Shown piece by piece: positions 6,080 through 7,595 of a DNA stretch of 7,595 nucleotides. The notes beneath the pieces are model-generated. The model saw only the letters and a program-made list of their open reading frames with translations. It was not told the DNA's origin and ran no database searches. Source of the DNA: Aalborgiella sp043769295 (GTDB lineage Bacteria; Pseudomonadota; Gammaproteobacteria; Burkholderiales; Burkholderiaceae_C). How positions within the stretch are numbered: position 1 is the stretch's first letter; each line of letters begins with the position of its first letter. The position numbers were made by a program, and so were the translations under genes. The stretch spans positions 1 to 7,595 of the forward strand of contig JAYVJL010000120.1 in the NCBI GenBank assembly GCA_043769295.1, read 5' to 3'.

Positions 6080-6892
6080 ATGAAAAAAATCATATTCATT
6101 TGTGTGAATTTTAATAATTGGGAATATACGAAGAAATTTTGTGAATCTTTGTTGTGCCAGCGTGGGTCGGGATCTGATTTTCTTGTTCGTTGCAGCATTG
6201 TTGATAATTCCTCCAATAAGCAGGACTCTGAGAATCTTCGCCCTTTTTCCAGTGAATATGATTGGATTGATTATGTTGTTGCGCCAAGAAATCTGGGTTA
6301 TTTTGGCGGATTAAATTATGGTCTAGATCGGGTTGAAAATGACGAAGGCGATTATTTGGTGATTTGCAATAATGACGTAACAGTTGATTCGGAATTTTGT
6401 TCCAGGCTTTCTTCTCGGAAGTATGCGATTAATATTTTTGCAGTTTGTCCAGATGTAATAACTGCGGATGGCCTCCATCAAAATCCTCATTTGTCAAATA
6501 AAATTGGCTGGTTCCGTCGTTTTAAACTTGATTTATATTTTTCGCACTATTATGTGGCTCGACTACTGGCAATGATTCTTCGTCTTGTTCGTCCCGTCAA
6601 GACGTCGCCGCCACAACCGACTGTGGGTTGCGAAATTCATATGGGAATTGGTGCTATTTACGTGCTGACATCGGAATTCCTAAAGAGATTTAGGAAATTA
6701 AACTTCCCTCATTTTCTCTATGGGGAGGAGGCTTATTTTTCCGATCAGATTCATTCGGCGGGTGGAATTCTTTGGTTTGATCCTGATTTGCGCGTTCTTC
6801 ATGCCGAGAGTGCCTCTCTATCTAAAGTCCCCAAACGTATCGCGTATGAATATGCGCGCAGCGGCTATCGTAGCTATAGGAGAATGCTATGA
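6080..6892 (+). CDS. Family 2 (GT-A) glycosyltransferase
   Basis: A 270-residue inverting-type transferase, expected to add one sugar from a nucleotide donor to the growing lipid-linked repeat unit on the cytosolic side of the inner membrane. Motifs follow the GT2 order: an N-terminal strand IIFICVNFNN, VDNSS at 41-45 for the nucleotide, NLGYFGGLNYG at 71-81 (close to the NxGfaxGxN pattern of rhamnosyltransferase-like GT2 proteins), CNND at 96-99 as the DxD-like metal site, HFLYGEEAYFSDQ at 211-223 containing the acidic residues where the catalytic base is found, and LHAESAS at 240-246. Donor and acceptor are unknown; rhamnose would be compatible with rfbC nearby but is a guess. GC rises from about 42% near the start to 50% late in the gene. 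The last four bases overlap the next ATG (ATGA), and its last codons carry the ribosome site of the next gene. Confidence 0.9.
   Translation: MKKIIFICVNFNNWEYTKKFCESLLCQRGSGSDFLVRCSIVDNSSNKQDSENLRPFSSEYDWIDYVVAPRNLGYFGGLNYGLDRVENDEGDYLVICNNDVTVDSEFCSRLSSRKYAINIFAVCPDVITADGLHQNPHLSNKIGWFRRFKLDLYFSHYYVARLLAMILRLVRPVKTSPPQPTVGCEIHMGIGAIYVLTSEFLKRFRKLNFPHFLYGEEAYFSDQIHSAGGILWFDPDLRVLHAESASLSKVPKRIAYEYARSGYRSYRRML
6878..6882 (+). promoter_or_regulatory. Ribosome binding site of the dehydratase gene
   Basis: AGGAG inside the last codons of the GT2 gene, 6 bases before ATG 6889. It fixes that start, which overlaps the GT2 stop. Confidence 0.8.
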
Positions 6893-7595
6893 AATATGAA
6901 GAAAGAGAAAAATTGTCAGGCGTACTGCTTATCACTGGAGGAACCGGCTCATTTGGAAATGCCGTTCTGCGGCGGTTTTTGAGTTCTGAAATCTCTGAGA
7001 TCCGCATCTTCAGCCGGGACGAGAAAAAGCAGGATGACATGCGCAAGCGCTACAACCATGCCAAGCTCAAGTTCTACATTGGTGATGTGCGGGATTCGCG
7101 GAGCGTGGCTTCGGCGATGCGTGGGGTGGATTACGTCTTTCACGCGGCAGCGCTCAAACAAGTGCCTTCGTGCGAATTTCACCCGATGCAGGCGGTGCGC
7201 ACAAATGTGCTGGGCACAGAAAACGTTTTAGAGGCGGCCATTGCGGCCGGCGTCAAACGTGTGGTGTGTCTAAGCACCGACAAGGCGGTTTATCCCATCA
7301 ACGCCATGGGCATCAGCAAGGCCATGATGGAGAAGGTAATGGTGGCCGCCAGCCGCAACCTGGAAGGCACAAGCACTGTGATCTGCGGCACGCGCTATGG
7401 CAACGTGATGGCCTCGCGCGGCTCGGTGATTCCGCTGTTTGTGGAGCAGGTGCTGGCGGGCAAACCCATCACCGTGACTGACCCAAGCATGACGCGCTTC
7501 ATGATGACGCTGGACGACGCGGTGGACCTGGTGCTGTATGCGTTTGAGCATGGACAGAATGGCGACATTTTTGTGCAAAAGGCGCCAGCAGCCAC
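6889..7595 (+). CDS. fnlA: CapE/FnlA/WbjB-type UDP-GlcNAc 4,6-dehydratase, N-terminal part (right edge cuts it)
   Basis: An extended short-chain dehydrogenase that converts UDP-GlcNAc to a UDP-4-keto-6-deoxy-hexose, with inversion at C5 in the CapE/FnlA branch; it is the first step to UDP-L-FucNAc. The window shows 235 codons of an expected 340 or so, with no stop. TGGTGSFG at 16-23 is the dinucleotide-binding loop. The segments IFSRDEKKQDDMRKRY, FYIGDVRD, HAAALKQVPSCEFHPM, LSTDKAVYPINAMGISKAMM and CGTRYGNVMASRGSVIP are nearly invariant in this branch. Met140 with Lys144 stands where most dehydrogenases have YxxxK; a Met at this point is a known feature of CapE and separates it from PseB-type enzymes. 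The ATG overlaps the GT2 stop and has a strong Shine-Dalgarno sequence. The N-terminal MKYEEREKLSG is a few residues longer than I remember for CapE. GC changes from about 43% in the first 70 bases to 55-63% later. FnlB and FnlC partners would be expected just downstream. Confidence 0.93.
   Translation, partial: MKYEEREKLSGVLLITGGTGSFGNAVLRRFLSSEISEIRIFSRDEKKQDDMRKRYNHAKLKFYIGDVRDSRSVASAMRGVDYVFHAAALKQVPSCEFHPMQAVRTNVLGTENVLEAAIAAGVKRVVCLSTDKAVYPINAMGISKAMMEKVMVAASRNLEGTSTVICGTRYGNVMASRGSVIPLFVEQVLAGKPITVTDPSMTRFMMTLDDAVDLVLYAFEHGQNGDIFVQKAPAA

Noticed and set aside
1..7595. Insertion sequences, tRNA genes, CRISPR arrays, toxin-antitoxin or defence genes
   Set aside because: No transposase, terminal inverted repeats, regularly spaced repeats, tRNA-like cloverleaf or defence-type domains are visible.

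Overview
The window is a segment of a surface-polysaccharide (O-antigen or capsule type) biosynthesis cluster of the Wzx/Wzy-dependent kind. All genes are on the + strand. Codon choice in the GC-rich genes, the protein styles and a probable Comamonadaceae-type intergenic repeat suggest a betaproteobacterium of the Burkholderiales (Rhodoferax/Polaromonas/Acidovorax relatives). That placement is inferred from recall, not from a search.

Layout: (1) 2-250, the 3' end of rfbC/rmlC (dTDP-4-dehydrorhamnose 3,5-epimerase), cut by the window edge. (2) 251-427, a 177-bp gap whose second half looks like a dispersed repeat. (3) 428-1534, a DegT/DnrJ/EryC1/StrS (VioA-like) sugar aminotransferase. (4) 1538-2107, a hexapeptide-repeat acyltransferase, 3 bp downstream. 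(5) 2117-3637, a Wzx-type flippase, 9 bp further. (6) 3736-4881, an unrecognised protein with GT-B glycosyltransferase-like motifs. (7) 4874-4987, a short frame that reads like the start of a lost gene. (8) 4963-6042, an EpsG/Wzy-type polymerase starting at TTG. (9) 6080-6892, a family 2 glycosyltransferase. (10) 6889-7595, the first 235 codons of a CapE/FnlA/WbjB-type UDP-GlcNAc 4,6-dehydratase, cut by the right edge.

How they work together (inference): RmlB upstream (not seen) would make dTDP-4-keto-6-deoxyglucose, used both by RmlC for L-rhamnose and by the aminotransferase for a dTDP-4-amino-4,6-dideoxyhexose. The acyltransferase would then N-acylate the amino sugar. The dehydratase at the right edge opens a UDP-N-acetyl-amino-sugar route, probably toward L-FucNAc. 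Glycosyltransferases assemble the unit on the lipid carrier, Wzx flips it and Wzy polymerises it.

The most informative signal is compositional. Sampled 60-base lines are 63-70% GC in the sugar-nucleotide and flippase genes, about 28-42% through the unknown gene, wzy and the start of the GT2 gene, then back to 55-63% inside the dehydratase gene. The serotype-determining core thus looks like an imported cassette, with its right junction inside the dehydratase gene. The two short gaps around the unknown gene are about 51-53% GC, each associated with a 12-bp imperfect stem-loop, and the second also holds the gene remnant. I see a plausible but ordinary polysaccharide locus with mosaic scars, and no clear evidence for a new kind of system.
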